The notes: generated from the letters alone by a model not told the origin. A DNA stretch of 64,000 nucleotides from Flavobacteriaceae bacterium UBA3356 (GCA_002360635.1 DEQW01000006.1:10542-74541); one strand, 5' to 3'. Shown: positions 55,368 to 63,865, numbered from the stretch's first letter. Numbers and translations are program-made.

Positions 55368-56533
55368 ATTAATTTTTCTTTTAATGCCACCACGCAGCAA
55401 GCATTGTTATGGAATTCATTTTTCCCAAGTTTTGATTTTCCATATTCACCGTAGGTAAAAAAGCCAACCAGGGGCGCATTCCAAACTTGTTGTACTTGCT
55501 CTATTTCTTCTTTCATTAAAACCCCAAATGATAAATGTCTGCTCACGCAAGAAAACATGATTAAGGCATCGGCTTGTTGCTGTGCGTCGTCTTTAATACT
55601 CTCACATTCTGCAACAACAGTTTCAATGGAATCAAAATCTGGTGGTAACGAAAATTTTATTTTTGATCCTTGCGGTACACTTCCTGTACAAATTAGCGAA
55701 CGGTCTTCTCTATTGGCAAACCTTGTTGCCCGTATAACAGAATCTCCATTTTCTCGTTCCAGTTGCAACGGATAATACCAGGAGTTTAAAAATGTTACAA
55801 TTTCCTTATCTTCATCGTGCTTTACATCAACACCAAGGTATTTCATTAACATATCCAAAGCTGGTTTATCGTCTATGGTATATACAATATTCCCTTTGCT
55901 TTTAGTGACTGTTTTTGCAGTACCAATGGCTTTCCAACCACACGAGGCGATGCCTCTAACGTCTATTTTATCTTCATCAATAATGAGTGCTATCAAGGCA
56001 TTGTCCCTACTCTTTCCATTGGTAAAAACAAGTGGTTTTTCGGCAACCAAATCGTCCCCAGCCATCCCTCCAAATATTGTCACTTCTCTATCTGTTTGCG
56101 AGCCAGATTTTGCAAACCCTTCTGAAACTCCCTCTATAATTTGATCGCCATCTAAAAACACGCCCCCTGTTGCTATTATTAAAGCGGGGTTAGTAAAAGT
56201 TTCGGTTGCTATTACACCTAGTTTTTTTGCTGTCTTGAAAGTATCCTCCCTAGTTGTTTCCAGAAATTCCAGTTTAAAATACGCTGGATTTATATCGAGT
56301 AGCAACACCACTACACTGCCCTCTTCTATGTCACCATCTATAAATTCGCCAGAGGTAGTGGCCCCGAAAATGGCAATTCCTTTTGTATCAAAAATAGCAC
56401 AGACCGCCTCCCTATCTTGTTGTATAGAAAGAAACACAATCGCCAACGTTGGTGTAAAACCATCGGAAGTTACCGCATCAATTTCCTTGATTATGGCTTC
56501 GGTTGAAGTTGCTTTTATTGATTTTGATCTCAT
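55364..56533 (-). CDS. FIST-domain sensor protein 1
   Basis: A 389-residue FIST_N/FIST_C protein, the first gene of the signalling operon. It shares the layout of the next gene: FGATTSGEFIDGD (~50), TIFGGMAGDDLVAEKPLVF (~165), TVTKSKGNIVYTIDDKPALD and VGFFTYGEYGKSKLGKNEFH. The ligand is unknown; amino acids are proposed for the family. The paired FIST genes overlap by 4 bp and are diverged, which suggests two ligands or a heterodimeric sensor. No membrane segment is seen. Confidence 0.9.
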   Translation of the reverse strand: MRSKSIKATSTEAIIKEIDAVTSDGFTPTLAIVFLSIQQDREAVCAIFDTKGIAIFGATTSGEFIDGDIEEGSVVVLLLDINPAYFKLEFLETTREDTFKTAKKLGVIATETFTNPALIIATGGVFLDGDQIIEGVSEGFAKSGSQTDREVTIFGGMAGDDLVAEKPLVFTNGKSRDNALIALIIDEDKIDVRGIASCGWKAIGTAKTVTKSKGNIVYTIDDKPALDMLMKYLGVDVKHDEDKEIVTFLNSWYYPLQLERENGDSVIRATRFANREDRSLICTGSVPQGSKIKFSLPPDFDSIETVVAECESIKDDAQQQADALIMFSCVSRHLSFGVLMKEEIEQVQQVWNAPLVGFFTYGEYGKSKLGKNEFHNNACCVVALKEKLI

Positions 56534-56555
56534 TTTTATATAATACTCCTGTTTC

Positions 56556-56569
56556 CGGTCTATACCGGG
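56556..56569 (-). promoter_or_regulatory. Leader hairpin of the FIST operon
   Basis: CCGGT (56556-56560) pairs with ACCGG (56565-56569), 23 bp before the FIST-1 ATG. On the minus strand it is followed by ACAGGAG, an unusually clear purine-rich ribosome-binding sequence for this phylum. The hairpin could affect translation initiation. Confidence 0.4.
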
Positions 56570-56856
56570 TGTTATTAAAAATACTATTGGGGAAAACGTG
56601 TTTGAGGAGCTTGTTAAAGTTAGTTAATTAAGTAATAGCTTGTTACTCCCTTTGGACAAAGTGGGATAAAATCTTTCCGAAGGGGGCGAAATGCTTACCG
56701 AAGCAAACCAATACACTTGTCCTTTTCCGCTGCTTCCCCTTCCCAGTTTTTAGCTGAAACAGTAGCATACACCCAAATAAAAAGAGTGAAGAAATACATA
56801 AAAGGAAAATACAATAACCCCACACGAATCGATATTAAAAACCGGGTTATCTAGTG

Positions 56857-56949
56857 GTTTTCTTCGACTTTACCCCTAGTTTCCTTCGACTTTTATACGT
56901 AAAATGGGGGCTCATGTCGAACAAAAGTCGAAGAACACTCGAAGAAAAC
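56857..56949. repeat. Nested double inverted repeat
   Basis: Outer stem GTTTTCTTCGA (56857-56867) with TCGAAGAAAAC (56939-56949), inner stem CTTCGACTTTT (56884-56894) with AAAAGTCGAAG (56923-56933). Both are perfect 11-bp pairs. The four arms share CTTCGA, so alternative foldings are possible. Confidence 0.75.
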
Positions 56950-57111
56950 TGGGATAAAACCCAAAGGAAGCTTGGTTGTGGTGTGTGTAAAAACTGGGGG
57001 AAATATTATTTTAAGCTTAATAATTTATATGTTCATTTTTTCCAAATCCAATGTTAGGTAAGCCTTGCCTACTTACCAATAGATAAATTCTTGTTTTAAA
57101 ATTTCTGGTTT

Positions 57112-57270
57112 TGGCCTATCGAAACGGTATCGTAAAATTTGAAATGAGTGTGCCGTTAAGAATTTTAGGCTGTTTGAGCATTCCTAAGCGTTCACCCGAG
57201 CAAAATTAGAAAAGCGAGTTCCTAAAATTTAGGCACCGAATGATGAATTTAGATACCGTTTCGTAAGCCT
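57112..57270. repeat. Palindromic flavobacterial interspersed repeat
   Basis: CGAAACGGTATC (57120-57131) pairs perfectly with GATACCGTTTCG (57252-57263), and GGC.TA/TA.GCC extends it. Inside are GCCGTTAAGAATTTTAGGC and the palindrome CCTAAAATTTAGG. I recognise the wording from dispersed repeats in Flavobacteriaceae intergenic regions; the copy number here is unknown. Confidence 0.65.
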
Positions 57271-57290
57271 AGATTTTTTGGCTTGTTTTA

Positions 57291-57309
57291 TCCTGAACTT
57301 GTCGAAGGG
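57291..57309. repeat. Short TCCTGAACTTGTCGAAGGG repeat
   Basis: A short sequence frequent between flavobacterial genes, recognised from memory. It directly follows the larger palindromic repeat. Confidence 0.5.
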
Positions 57310-57444
57310 TCTTTCATCAATGGAAAAAAGTAATATATAAATCATGTAGCTTAAACAACAAAAATCACCCTACCCATTTGCAAATTAGGACCATACCTAT
57401 TATATCAGCCGTTACCCTTTATATAATCTAACTAACTTAACCGT

Positions 57445-58095
57445 ATGGGAACACTACAAAATGGCCTCATGGGAGGCTTCTCTGGGAAAGTAGGTCCGGT
57501 CGTGGGCGCTACTTGGCGAAACAAGAACATTATACGCTCGGCACCGCAACTTTCTAACAAACCACGAAGCCAAGCACAATTGAGCAACCAAAGTAACTTT
57601 GGGCTGGTAAGTACCTTTTTGGTAAAGTACCGCTCATTTATCAACGCCTATTTTATACCCGATGCAGACTGCAAAGCGGCTTATGGCAGTGCGATGTCCT
57701 ACCATAGGAAGCACGCTAACATACAACAAGACGGACTGTATTACATGAACTATCCCAAAGTACTCATAAGCAAAGGCACGTTACCTGGGGTGTTGGGCAT
57801 AACGCTTACATCTTTACCCAATAATGGTTTACAACTCACTTGGGAGGATAACAGCGAACAAACCCTCGCTGCCCCAAACGATTTACTCACCGTAGCCACA
57901 TACGCCCCAGCGTTACATACCTTTTATTTTTTTGGAGCCTGTGCCGAACGTCAAGATACCACCGTACAACTTACGATACCCGCTGGTTTTACCGAACAAA
58001 ACCTACAGCTTTGGGCGACCTTTACCGACCAAGCAGCACACCCTACCGCAGCGACAAGTTGTTATGTTGGGGAAGTGAATGGGGTAAGGAATTGA
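57445..58095 (+). CDS. DUF6266 family protein (chromosomal copy)
   Basis: A 216-residue paralogue of the element protein at 41109. The N-terminus MGTLQNGLMGGFSGKVGPVV followed by GATWRNKNIIRSAPQLSNKP is the family signature. The middle helices and the LTWEDN and LQLWATFTDQ strands align with the other copy. It is richer in GC and clearly diverged, so this is not a recent duplication. The function is unknown and it has no operon partner. Confidence 0.82.
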   Translation: MGTLQNGLMGGFSGKVGPVVGATWRNKNIIRSAPQLSNKPRSQAQLSNQSNFGLVSTFLVKYRSFINAYFIPDADCKAAYGSAMSYHRKHANIQQDGLYYMNYPKVLISKGTLPGVLGITLTSLPNNGLQLTWEDNSEQTLAAPNDLLTVATYAPALHTFYFFGACAERQDTTVQLTIPAGFTEQNLQLWATFTDQAAHPTAATSCYVGEVNGVRN

Positions 58096-58191
58096 AATAT
58101 TTGGGTATATTTGGGAGAAGTTACCTCACCTGTTATAAAATATAAATACAATTGCGTTTATACGCATCTTGTGCTTAATTTAAAGAAACCG

Positions 58192-58692
58192 ATGATAAAC
58201 ATGAAAATCATACTGAAAATCTCAATATTGCTATTGATAACCTGTTGCTCATTGAACAAAGTTATGGGACAAGAAGAGTCTTCATACAAAATGACTTTGG
58301 TTAAGGTCATTGATGAAGAACAGGAAAACGCGGTCACGGTTATTCTTAAAGTTTCACCAACAATTGAGGATTTTAAGTTGATAATTAGTGGACGGGCAGA
58401 ATATTCATTCGGACGAAAAAGTATCAAAACTGATATACAGAAAGATCCGAACATTCAAATAATAGTTTACGGAGACGACTTTGCTACAAAAAATCCCAAA
58501 CTATCGAATCTATTAAATGAAGATTTCGAAATGGGAGACGAAGATTTCCTTTTAGTGTTTAAGATTTTTAATATCAAAGGGAAAAATTTAGCAGAAAGTT
58601 ATTTTAAGTATGGACTATGGGAGAGTAACAACTCTGAGATAAGAAATGAACAGACATTTTTCTTCAATAAAAAGAAAATAATAAAAAACTAA
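58192..58692 (+). CDS. Small secreted hypothetical protein
   Basis: About 166 residues. I start it at 58192 (MINMKIILKISILLLITCCS); 58201 (MKIILK) is equally likely. The N-terminus is a signal peptide, possibly of the lipoprotein kind because of the LLITCC stretch, with VMGQ as a signal-peptidase I alternative. The mature part is a small beta-rich domain (VTVILKVSPTIEDFKLIISG) that I cannot assign. An attC-like palindrome starts one base after its stop. Confidence 0.65.
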   Translation: MINMKIILKISILLLITCCSLNKVMGQEESSYKMTLVKVIDEEQENAVTVILKVSPTIEDFKLIISGRAEYSFGRKSIKTDIQKDPNIQIIVYGDDFATKNPKLSNLLNEDFEMGDEDFLLVFKIFNIKGKNLAESYFKYGLWESNNSEIRNEQTFFFNKKKIIKN

Positions 58693-58824
58693 GCACAACA
58701 TCGGCTATAGCAAATGCGGGCTGACTGCTTAAAAATGAAGATATTGCAACTAAACAACATTCGGTCTGGCGGATAAAAATCCGGCTTCAAAATCCCGCAC
58801 TTGCCATAGCCAGAACCGTTAGGT
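58693..58824 (+). repeat. attC-like imperfect palindrome
   Basis: The 132-bp gap begins GCACAAC (58693-58699) and ends GTTAGGT (58818-58824), the latter fitting the integron R' core GTTRRRY. The arms GGCTATAGCAAATGCGGG (about 58703-58720) and CCCGCACTTGCCATAGCC (about 58794-58811) pair with 16 of 18 matches. The size falls in the attC range. It could be a cassette recombination site or a flavobacterial repeat that only resembles one. Confidence 0.5.
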
Positions 58825-58844
58825 ACAATTAAAAAAAAAAGCAA

Positions 58845-59678
58845 ATGAAAAAGTTAATCTTACTGCTATTATTTATTTCAATAACAATATCATATTCTCA
58901 AAACAAAAAAACAGAACGAATACTAGAAGAAGGAAAATTGCTTTTTAGGTTAGAAAAAGGTTCTTGGCACGGAACAGATGATATGCTTTCAAGATTTAAA
59001 GCGAAAAAGGATTCAATTGGCGGATATTTATCTTACCAAACAGAAAGCAATCTGATAAATACAATCTTTTTTAGCAAATTTGATTCGGAAAAAATTTTGG
59101 TGCGTTATACTTTTGATAGTTTACCAAAAGTAAAGCCTATTAAAATCGATACTATAAATAATGTTGCCTCTGAATTAGAGAAAAGTTTGATTTTGATAAG
59201 ACAAGATGCAAGAAGCAGAACGATATCGAATAAAGATGGATTTTTTACATTTTATGAAAATACAGCATTAAACTTTATTCCGGTAATTAATGGAAGAGGA
59301 CGGAATGTATTTATATTGACAGGACCACAAGTTGGTGGTGTTGTATTGATTGGTAATGATTACAAATTAAGTTATGACAAAAATAACAGGTTTGATGAAA
59401 AAATGAAGATTCATAATACGATATTACAGTTTCAGTATAATTCTGGCAATAAAGAAAATCCTACTGTTGAAACAATTCATTCACACGTAGTAACGGAGTA
59501 CATCTCTTCAACCGATATATGTACTTTACTTTTATATAAAGATTATGTGGAATGGAATCAACATATCGTAATTAGCAAAAAGAAAGTTTCGATCTTTAAT
59601 TTAGAAAAGGAATCCTTATTTACGATGAAAAGAAAAGCTTGGGAAAAGATAGCGGAACATCAGAATAAGAAAAATTAA
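58845..59678 (+). CDS. Secreted hypothetical protein
   Basis: A 277-residue protein with a clear signal peptide (MKKLILLLLFISITISYSQ). The mature part is mixed alpha/beta with GPQVGGVVLIGNDYKLSYDK (~160-180) and VETIHSHVVTEYISSTDICT (~210-230). The pattern resembles uncharacterised periplasmic proteins of flavobacteria; I cannot name a family. It sits directly after the attC-like palindrome as a single gene with its own start context, the layout of a gene cassette. Confidence 0.75.
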   Translation: MKKLILLLLFISITISYSQNKKTERILEEGKLLFRLEKGSWHGTDDMLSRFKAKKDSIGGYLSYQTESNLINTIFFSKFDSEKILVRYTFDSLPKVKPIKIDTINNVASELEKSLILIRQDARSRTISNKDGFFTFYENTALNFIPVINGRGRNVFILTGPQVGGVVLIGNDYKLSYDKNNRFDEKMKIHNTILQFQYNSGNKENPTVETIHSHVVTEYISSTDICTLLLYKDYVEWNQHIVISKKKVSIFNLEKESLFTMKRKAWEKIAEHQNKKN

Positions 59679-59775
59679 AATTAGAGTTTTATAAAACTAA
59701 ATAGTGGTTGCCCTTTTTCAATACAACTATTGTTAAAGAATACGGATATATAAGATTACTCAAAACCAAAAAAAA

Positions 59776-60417
59776 TTGAACAAAATATTATTAGTAGTAC
59801 TTCTAGTTTTCTCAAATACTTATGGACAAATACAGAAAAAATTCTTTGTAGAAGACGTAAAAAGTATTGAATATGTGACTGTGAATTTCTGTGTAAATAA
59901 TGAAGCTAAAATTAGCAAAGTAATGGTTGTTGAAGACAAAACTACATATGAAAATGAATATTATATTGAACAACTTCGACAATATCTTCTTGAAGTTGAA
60001 TATTATCCAGACAGTAAATTAAAAAACAACTGTTATGATTCGACTTTTGAATTTATAAATTCCACTTACGAAAAAAAGAGTTTGGATAAAGACGAATGTA
60101 AAGCCTGTGAAGAATTTAAAACTGGACGTTATGAGTACAGGCACGTATTATACAAAGACACAAAAATAAAACGAAAAAGGAAAGTCCAAAGAGAGATTGG
60201 AGAAGAAGACAAACAAATTTATTATATAAAATGGCTGTCTAATTGTACATATGTTTTAACATATAAACGTATGACCGAACCACGCTTAAAACATTTAATT
60301 GGAAAAGAAATATACGTTGAAATCATTGACATTCTTGACGATGGGAGCTATGTCTATAAATCAAAAACTAACTTTAAAGAAGAAATATATTACGGAAATA
60401 TTAAAAAAGTAAAATAA
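59776..60417 (+). CDS. Secreted hypothetical protein with TTG start
   Basis: About 213 residues starting at a TTG codon (59776), giving signal peptide MNKILLVVLLVFSNTYGQ. No ATG gives a sensible N-terminus. The C-terminal ~105 residues (ACEEFKTGRYEYR, IKWLSNCTYVLTYKRM, LIGKEIYVEIIDILDDGSYV) resemble a small secreted flavobacterial domain often mis-annotated as topoisomerase-related. The N-terminal part, with Cys residues, resembles an energy-transducer-like lead (VNFCVNNEAKISKVMVVED). The function is unknown. Confidence 0.65.
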   Translation: MNKILLVVLLVFSNTYGQIQKKFFVEDVKSIEYVTVNFCVNNEAKISKVMVVEDKTTYENEYYIEQLRQYLLEVEYYPDSKLKNNCYDSTFEFINSTYEKKSLDKDECKACEEFKTGRYEYRHVLYKDTKIKRKRKVQREIGEEDKQIYYIKWLSNCTYVLTYKRMTEPRLKHLIGKEIYVEIIDILDDGSYVYKSKTNFKEEIYYGNIKKVK

Positions 60418-60566
60418 AAAATATTTTACGATACCATGTAACTGAAAATATGGTGGTCAGTTTCTTTAAAAGGTTTAGCTTACTATAAAAGCAATTTATA
60501 ATAAACTATTCATTTTTAAGACTTCTATATATTGTAAAGCGTTATTTTTAAAGCTATCATAAAAGC

Positions 60567-61181
60567 ATGCCCGGAGGAGGAAGTATACAAGGAATGATCA
60601 ATAGTTTGAGCAATAATAAAAAATTGCTCAGATCAAAGCGGTTATTCAGTAAAGAAAAAACTTTTCTTAGTTTAAAACAAGAATACTTTAAGGCCGCAGA
60701 TGGAAAAATAGACTTTAAAAAAGCCACTCCGGAACAACTTGAAAACATTCGAAAAAAATTAATCAAAGAAAGAAAAAAAGAAGCCCTGTTGTTTATTGGT
60801 ATACTAGTAATTGTGGTAGGTATATTTTCTTATGTCGGCTTTAAATTAATTCAACCAGTTACAGTTCAAAACAAAACGCAACAGATAGCAACCTTTAAGA
60901 AAAAAGAAACAAAATATTTATTCTTTATAGAAAAAGGAGACGAATGGTTTAAAAAAGGGAGATGGCATAATGCTATATTTAATTATAAGGATGCTAAAGC
61001 TCTATTTCCCAATGACTATAGCGTTAATTATAGATTGGTAAATGCCTATAGTTTACAATGTGAACAAGAATTTAAAAACTGTCATACCGCCAAAACTCTT
61101 TTAGACACCATGTTAGCTAAGCATCCCGATAAGCAAAAAGCATTGCTGGAAATTAAAAATAGACTGGAGTATGAATATTGA
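60567..61181 (+). CDS. Membrane-anchored TPR-like protein
   Basis: A 204-residue protein. Residues 1-~65 are basic and helical. A single membrane helix (LLFIGILVIVVGIFSYVGFKLI, ~73-94) is followed by a TPR-like pair (~110-200: GDEWFKKGRWHNAIFNYKDA, then YSVNYRLVNAYSLQCEQEF). A topology with a cytoplasmic N-terminus and periplasmic TPR is likely. It has no named family and no clear partner; it stands alone between the secreted genes and the Fur-family regulator. Confidence 0.7.
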   Translation: MPGGGSIQGMINSLSNNKKLLRSKRLFSKEKTFLSLKQEYFKAADGKIDFKKATPEQLENIRKKLIKERKKEALLFIGILVIVVGIFSYVGFKLIQPVTVQNKTQQIATFKKKETKYLFFIEKGDEWFKKGRWHNAIFNYKDAKALFPNDYSVNYRLVNAYSLQCEQEFKNCHTAKTLLDTMLAKHPDKQKALLEIKNRLEYEY

Positions 61182-61275
61182 TAGTGTCTTTTCTATCCAA
61201 TACATTTTATAGGGGGTTTAAATAAGCAGTATACGCAATCTTACATTTTGCAAACCAATTGCATGGGTATTTCTT

Positions 61276-61283
61276 TATCTTTG
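61276..61283 (+). promoter_or_regulatory. Predicted -7 box for the Fur-family gene
   Basis: TATCTTTG fits TAnnTTTG, 56 bp before the ATG at 61339. The TTG motifs upstream are not at ideal spacing. Confidence 0.4.
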
Positions 61284-61338
61284 TTAAGAGCGAATTCCTA
61301 TTATAACCGCTCCCTTTTAATAAATATACCCGTAAGGC

Positions 61339-61755
61339 ATGAGTGACATCACAACAACTTTAAAAACTAAAGGTATACGCCCCACCGCTATGCGCAGCTT
61401 GGTGTATCAAGAATTGGCGAAACAAGATACTGCCGTAGCCTTGACCGATATTGAGCTTGCTTTCACCAAAGCAGACCGAACCACGCTGTATAGAACCGTG
61501 AAAACCTTTGAAGAGAATGGAATTGTACATCAAATAGACGATGGTACGGGGATTTCAAAATATGCATTGTGTGAACCCGGTTGTAATTGTGAAATTGAAA
61601 ACGACCTCCACTTACACTTTCATTGTAGCAATTGCGACAAAACCGTTTGCTTGACCGAACATAAGATTCCGCAGATCAGCTTACCCGATGGCTATGTAGC
61701 AGAAGATGTTAATTTGGTGGTAAAAGGAATCTGTTCCGATTGCAGCGGAAGTTAA
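61339..61755 (+). CDS. Fur-family metal-responsive repressor (Zur-like)
   Basis: A 138-residue Fur-family regulator. The winged helix has IRPTAMRSLVYQELAKQ and DRTTLYRTVKTFEENGIVHQ. The sensor half has DLHLHFHCSNCDKTVCLTEH with the structural zinc CxxC, and GICSDCSGS supplies the second CxxC. It lies 68 bp before a Zn/Cd-type P-ATPase on the same strand, so it probably controls zinc export or zinc balance. Three phased TGCACT copies lie at and just after its stop codon. Confidence 0.92.
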   Translation: MSDITTTLKTKGIRPTAMRSLVYQELAKQDTAVALTDIELAFTKADRTTLYRTVKTFEENGIVHQIDDGTGISKYALCEPGCNCEIENDLHLHFHCSNCDKTVCLTEHKIPQISLPDGYVAEDVNLVVKGICSDCSGS

Positions 61756-61795
61756 TGCACTTCCATTGCACTATAATTATGGGGATATTGCACTA
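61754..61795 (+). promoter_or_regulatory. Three phased TGCACT motifs before the P-ATPase
   Basis: TGCACT occurs at 61756-61761, 61767-61772 and 61789-61794, at steps of 11 and 22 bp (one and two helical turns). The last two share ATTGCACTA. The array lies 29 bp before the P-ATPase start, a good position for a metal-sensing repressor. Confidence 0.45.
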
Positions 61796-61823
61796 AAATT
61801 AAATAGAAAAACCTATTTAGGCT

Positions 61824-63785
61824 ATGAAGCAAAATCCCAATACTTGTAAACCTCAAGCCGCTTGTTGCGCACACGATGAGCCCGAACACACATCCAATGA
61901 CGGTCACAATCACGAAGGCGGCGCTTTAGATTTCAAAACTTATATTCCGGCTATATTTAGTTTTATACTACTGGTAGTCGGTATTTGTTTAGACTATTTT
62001 GAAATTTCTTTCTTTACCGGTTGGGTGCGCATCGCTTGGTATGTTATTGCCTATTTACCCGTAGGCCTTCCTGTTTTAAAACAAGGATGGGTCAGTATCC
62101 AAAACGGAGACTTTTTTACAGAGTTTTTATTGATGTCCATTGCCACCATGGGAGCCTTTGCCATTGGAGAGTATCCAGAAGGCGTTGCCGTGATGGTATT
62201 CTATGCGGTGGGGGAATTATTTCAGGGAGCTGCTGTAAAGAAAGCCAAAGGAAACATTAAAGCCTTGTTGGACGTTCGGCCTAATGAAGCCTTAATAAAA
62301 CGTAATAACGATTTTGTTTCGGTACCGCCAGATACCGTAAAAGTTGGTGAAACGGTGCAAGTTCGTGTTGGAGAGAAAATTCCGTTGGATGGGGTATTAC
62401 TTTCTGAAAAAGCATCGGTCAACACTGCAGCGCTTACGGGAGAAAGTAAACCGAGTTCCGTTAAAAAAGGCACAGCCGTTTTTGCAGGGAGCATCAATCT
62501 GGAAAGTGTTATTGAGATTGAAACCACCAAGGAATTCAAAGACAGTTCCATTGCTCGTATTTTAGATCTAGTACAAAACGCTACCGCCCGAAAATCAAAA
62601 ACCGAATTATTTATTCGGAAATTTGCGCGGGTGTACACACCAATTGTAGTATTCCTAGCCATTGCACTTACGCTACTACCCTACTTCTTTGTTTCAGAAT
62701 ATATATTTGAAGTTTGGCTATATCGTGCACTGATCTTTTTGGTTATTTCGTGTCCGTGTGCGTTGGTTATCTCTATTCCGTTAGGATATTTTGGTGGCTT
62801 GGGTGCTGCCTCCAGACACGGTATTCTGTTTAAAGGTGCTTCCTTTTTAGATGCCGTCACGAAAGTCAATACGGTGGTGATGGACAAAACGGGAACCGTT
62901 ACCAAAGGGGTTTTTAAAATAAAAGAAATTAAAACTTCTAACATTTCCGAAGAAGAAATGATGCCCTACCTCATGGCGATGGAAGAACAATCTACCCACC
63001 CGATTGCCAAAGCTATTTTGGAGTATCATGGTGAAATAGAAAAATTACAAGCAACCGATGTTTCTGAAGTAGCCGGAAAAGGACTGAAAGGAACGGTAAA
63101 CGACAAAGAGGTGTTGGTAGGGAATGCTTCGTTGTTACAATCGCATAACATTGACGTACCTTCGGAAACAGAAACGATTGTAGAGTCTATTGTAATGATC
63201 GCCATAGAAAACACCTTTGCAGGTTATGTTGTTATTGCAGATGAATTGAAAGAGGATGCGCATGCTGCTATTGAAAAAATTCGAAAAGCGGGGATTTCCA
63301 ACATTATTATGCTTTCAGGCGATAAAGATTCCATTACCCAACAAGTCGCAACAGAATTAGGAATAGATTGGGCAAAAGGCGGGTTATTGCCCGAAGATAA
63401 ACTGAATGAGGTAGAAAAGCTAAAACAACAAGCGGGTACCAAAGTCGCTTTTATAGGGGATGGTATTAATGATGCGCCAGTATTAGCCACTAGTGACGTA
63501 GGAGTGGCAATGGGCGGTTTGGGTAGTGATGTGGCTATAGAAACAGCCGACGTGATTATACAAACCGACCAGCCTTCAAAAATTGCAACCGCAGTAAAAA
63601 TAGGTCGCTCGACCCGACATATTGTTTGGCAAAATATAGCCTTGGCATTTATAGTAAAAGCAATCGTAATGGCATTAGGTGCCGGTGGATTGGCAACCAT
63701 GTGGGAAGCAGTATTCGCTGATGTTGGGGTTGCATTATTGGCTATTTTAAACGCTGTTCGGCTTCAGAAAATGTCTTGGAAGTAA
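61824..63785 (+). CDS. Zn/Cd/Pb-translocating P-type ATPase
   Basis: A 653-residue P1B-type ATPase. The N-terminus is a short Cys/His-rich tail (CCAHDEPEHTSNDGHNHEGG) rather than a full metal-binding fold. The actuator has ALTGESKPSS; the CPC metal site is in ISCPCALVISIPLG (~310). The phosphorylation loop is VVMDKTGTVTKG (Asp ~354), the nucleotide pocket STHPIAKAIL, and the hinge IGDGINDAPVLATSDVGVAMG. The CPC motif with the preserved C-terminal Lys/Asp helices (KAIVMALGAGG, FADVGVALLAILNAVRL) points to the ZntA/CadA group, exporting Zn or Cd. A Fur-type regulator lies upstream. Confidence 0.93.
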   Translation: MKQNPNTCKPQAACCAHDEPEHTSNDGHNHEGGALDFKTYIPAIFSFILLVVGICLDYFEISFFTGWVRIAWYVIAYLPVGLPVLKQGWVSIQNGDFFTEFLLMSIATMGAFAIGEYPEGVAVMVFYAVGELFQGAAVKKAKGNIKALLDVRPNEALIKRNNDFVSVPPDTVKVGETVQVRVGEKIPLDGVLLSEKASVNTAALTGESKPSSVKKGTAVFAGSINLESVIEIETTKEFKDSSIARILDLVQNATARKSKTELFIRKFARVYTPIVVFLAIALTLLPYFFVSEYIFEVWLYRALIFLVISCPCALVISIPLGYFGGLGAASRHGILFKGASFLDAVTKVNTVVMDKTGTVTKGVFKIKEIKTSNISEEEMMPYLMAMEEQSTHPIAKAILEYHGEIEKLQATDVSEVAGKGLKGTVNDKEVLVGNASLLQSHNIDVPSETETIVESIVMIAIENTFAGYVVIADELKEDAHAAIEKIRKAGISNIIMLSGDKDSITQQVATELGIDWAKGGLLPEDKLNEVEKLKQQAGTKVAFIGDGINDAPVLATSDVGVAMGGLGSDVAIETADVIIQTDQPSKIATAVKIGRSTRHIVWQNIALAFIVKAIVMALGAGGLATMWEAVFADVGVALLAILNAVRLQKMSWK

Positions 63786-63811
63786 TATTTCAGCAAAAAA
63801 GTGTTAAGCTT

Positions 63812-63839
63812 ATCCCAAATAGGCGGATTTATTGGGGAT
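63812..63839 (+). terminator. Possible terminator after the P-ATPase
   Basis: ATCCCAA (63812-63818) pairs with TTGGGGAT (63832-63839) with one bulge, 27 bp after the stop. The T run is weak. Confidence 0.4.
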
Positions 63840-63865
63840 TCTTCTTCATTTAGGCATTTATCCCT

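Larger units (their letters stand above)
56534..57444. other. ~900-bp repeat-rich spacer
   Basis: No convincing gene. Short frames at 56643-56825 (minus) and 56854-57057 (plus) lack family patterns. The stretch holds the FIST leader, a nested inverted repeat (56857-56949), a flavobacterial palindromic repeat (57112-57270) and a TCCTGAACTTGTCGAAGGG repeat (57291-57309). Confidence 0.6.

Noticed and set aside
56643..57057. Small open frames (60 and 67 codons) in the spacer after the FIST operon
   Set aside because: They cross repeat sequence and show no conserved pattern. The 60-codon frame has a hydrophobic stretch but no support as a gene.
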